DNA of 5,697 nt from an uncultured Lachnospiraceae bacterium. Its GTDB lineage: Bacteria > Bacillota > Clostridia > Lachnospirales > Lachnospiraceae. Below the pieces are notes generated by a model. The model searched no databases and was not told the DNA's origin. It saw only the letters and a list, made by a program, of their open reading frames with translations. Below are positions 5,165-5,697 of the stretch, piece by piece. Location of the stretch: assembly GCA_934394615.1 (NCBI GenBank), contig CAKRRJ010000115.1, forward strand, positions 1 through 5,697, given 5' to 3'. The stretch's first letter is position 1. Each line of letters begins with the position of its first letter. Both the position numbers and the translations under genes were made by a program.

Positions 5165-5697
5165 AAATGAGCTGCCCTCCTGTTTTTCCAGTCCATAACC
5201 TTACAGAAAATCACCGCGGCCAGCGTAGAAACCGCTGTAGCGGCCAGTGCCGGCCCCAGTACCGCCTCCGGCTGCTTTGACCCATACTGGCTCCGGTAAG
5301 CAATCAACGTCACCGGAATCAGCTGCAGCGATGAGATATTCAGGATCAGAAACGTACACATGGACGCAGTAGCCGTGCGATCCTCATCCCCGGCTGCTCG
5401 GATGTCCTTTGCCATCTCCTGCATGGCTTTTAGCCCAGCAGGTGTAGCCGCCATGCCAAGTCCCAGCATATTAGCGATAATGTTCACCGCAATCGGTTCC
5501 CTGGCCGGGTGATCCCGTCCAAGTTCCGGGAACAAAAAATCGAGAAGCGGTGTCATGCGCCCGGTGAGCCACCCTACCAGTCCTGCCCGGCTCCCGATTT
5601 CCATGATCCCGCACCAGAACGACAGAATTCCGAGCATAGTAAGACCCAGACTCACGGATTCTTTTGCAGAGTCCAGAAGAGCCTGGGTCACTTCATT
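5161..5697 (-). CDS. spmA: Spore maturation protein A (partial, 5' end outside window)
   Basis: The frame is open from the right window edge to a TGA at 5163-5161, giving 178 residues. The GTG at 5691 is not taken as the start: the codons before it encode Asn-Glu, matching the NEA sequence inside B. subtilis SpmA, so roughly 20 N-terminal residues including the first membrane segment lie beyond the window. Family features are the amphipathic stretch ALLDSAKESVSLGLTMLGIL, FWCGIMEIGSRAGL, the conserved block ANMLGLGMAATPAGLKAMQ with its GLG-x-AATP core, and TFLILN followed by LQLIPVTLIAYR. This is a Gate-domain membrane protein acting with SpmB in drying the spore core. In B. subtilis the pair lies downstream of dacB under sigma-E control, so a dacB-type carboxypeptidase gene upstream is worth looking for. 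The last four bases overlap spmB. Confidence 0.93.
   Translation of the reverse strand, partial: NEVTQALLDSAKESVSLGLTMLGILSFWCGIMEIGSRAGLVGWLTGRMTPLLDFLFPELGRDHPAREPIAVNIIANMLGLGMAATPAGLKAMQEMAKDIRAAGDEDRTATASMCTFLILNISSLQLIPVTLIAYRSQYGSKQPEAVLGPALAATAVSTLAAVIFCKVMDWKNRRAAHL

Noticed and set aside
5689..5691. GTG as the spmA start codon
   Set aside because: The frame continues upstream to the window edge and encodes Asn-Glu in line with internal SpmA sequence, so the true start is beyond 5697.
1..5697. CRISPR array, insertion sequence, defence or phage genes
   Set aside because: No regularly spaced repeats, transposase, integrase or terminal inverted repeats were seen; all long frames belong to ordinary metabolic, regulatory, transport and sporulation families.

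Overview
The window looks like chromosomal DNA of a spore-forming, anaerobic Firmicute, most likely a Lachnospiraceae / Clostridium cluster XIVa-type gut bacterium. The reasons are the SpmA/SpmB spore-maturation pair, strong AGGAGG-type ribosome binding sites, LxxC lipoprotein signals, AT-rich spacers between genes of middling GC content, and a FabT-like MarR regulator. The species cannot be fixed from this sequence alone.

Layout. (1) Bases 1-563, minus strand: the first 187 codons of a sugar-type ABC transporter substrate-binding lipoprotein that runs off the left edge. It has a plausible promoter at 617-645 and a CcpA/cre-like element over the -10 box. (2) Bases 882-1820, minus strand: a LysR-type regulator. 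(3) Bases 1967-3415, plus strand: aspartate ammonia-lyase (aspA), divergent from the lysR gene. Their shared 146-bp spacer holds a perfect 16-bp palindrome and a perfect 11-bp inverted repeat that brackets the predicted aspA promoter. (4) Bases 3429-3475: a long, near-symmetrical hairpin serving as a bidirectional terminator between convergent genes. (5) Bases 4501-3482, minus strand: a two-gene unit encoding a FabT-like MarR regulator followed 21 nt later by a small lipoprotein with a probable GerMN-like domain. (6) Bases 5697-4649, minus strand: spmA (5' end outside the window) and spmB, coupled by an ATGA overlap.

How the genes work together. The clearest functional unit is LysR-aspA: the regulator probably controls its divergent neighbour, which interconverts aspartate with fumarate and ammonia. 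The spmA-spmB pair acts in the forespore/mother-cell programme that dries the spore core. The MarR-lipoprotein pair probably forms one transcript, but its role is unknown; the regulator resembles the fatty-acid repressor FabT although no fatty-acid gene is in view. No mobile element, CRISPR array, tRNA, rRNA or defence system was seen. Apart from regulatory details this is an ordinary core-genome region, and I do not see evidence for an undescribed multi-gene system.
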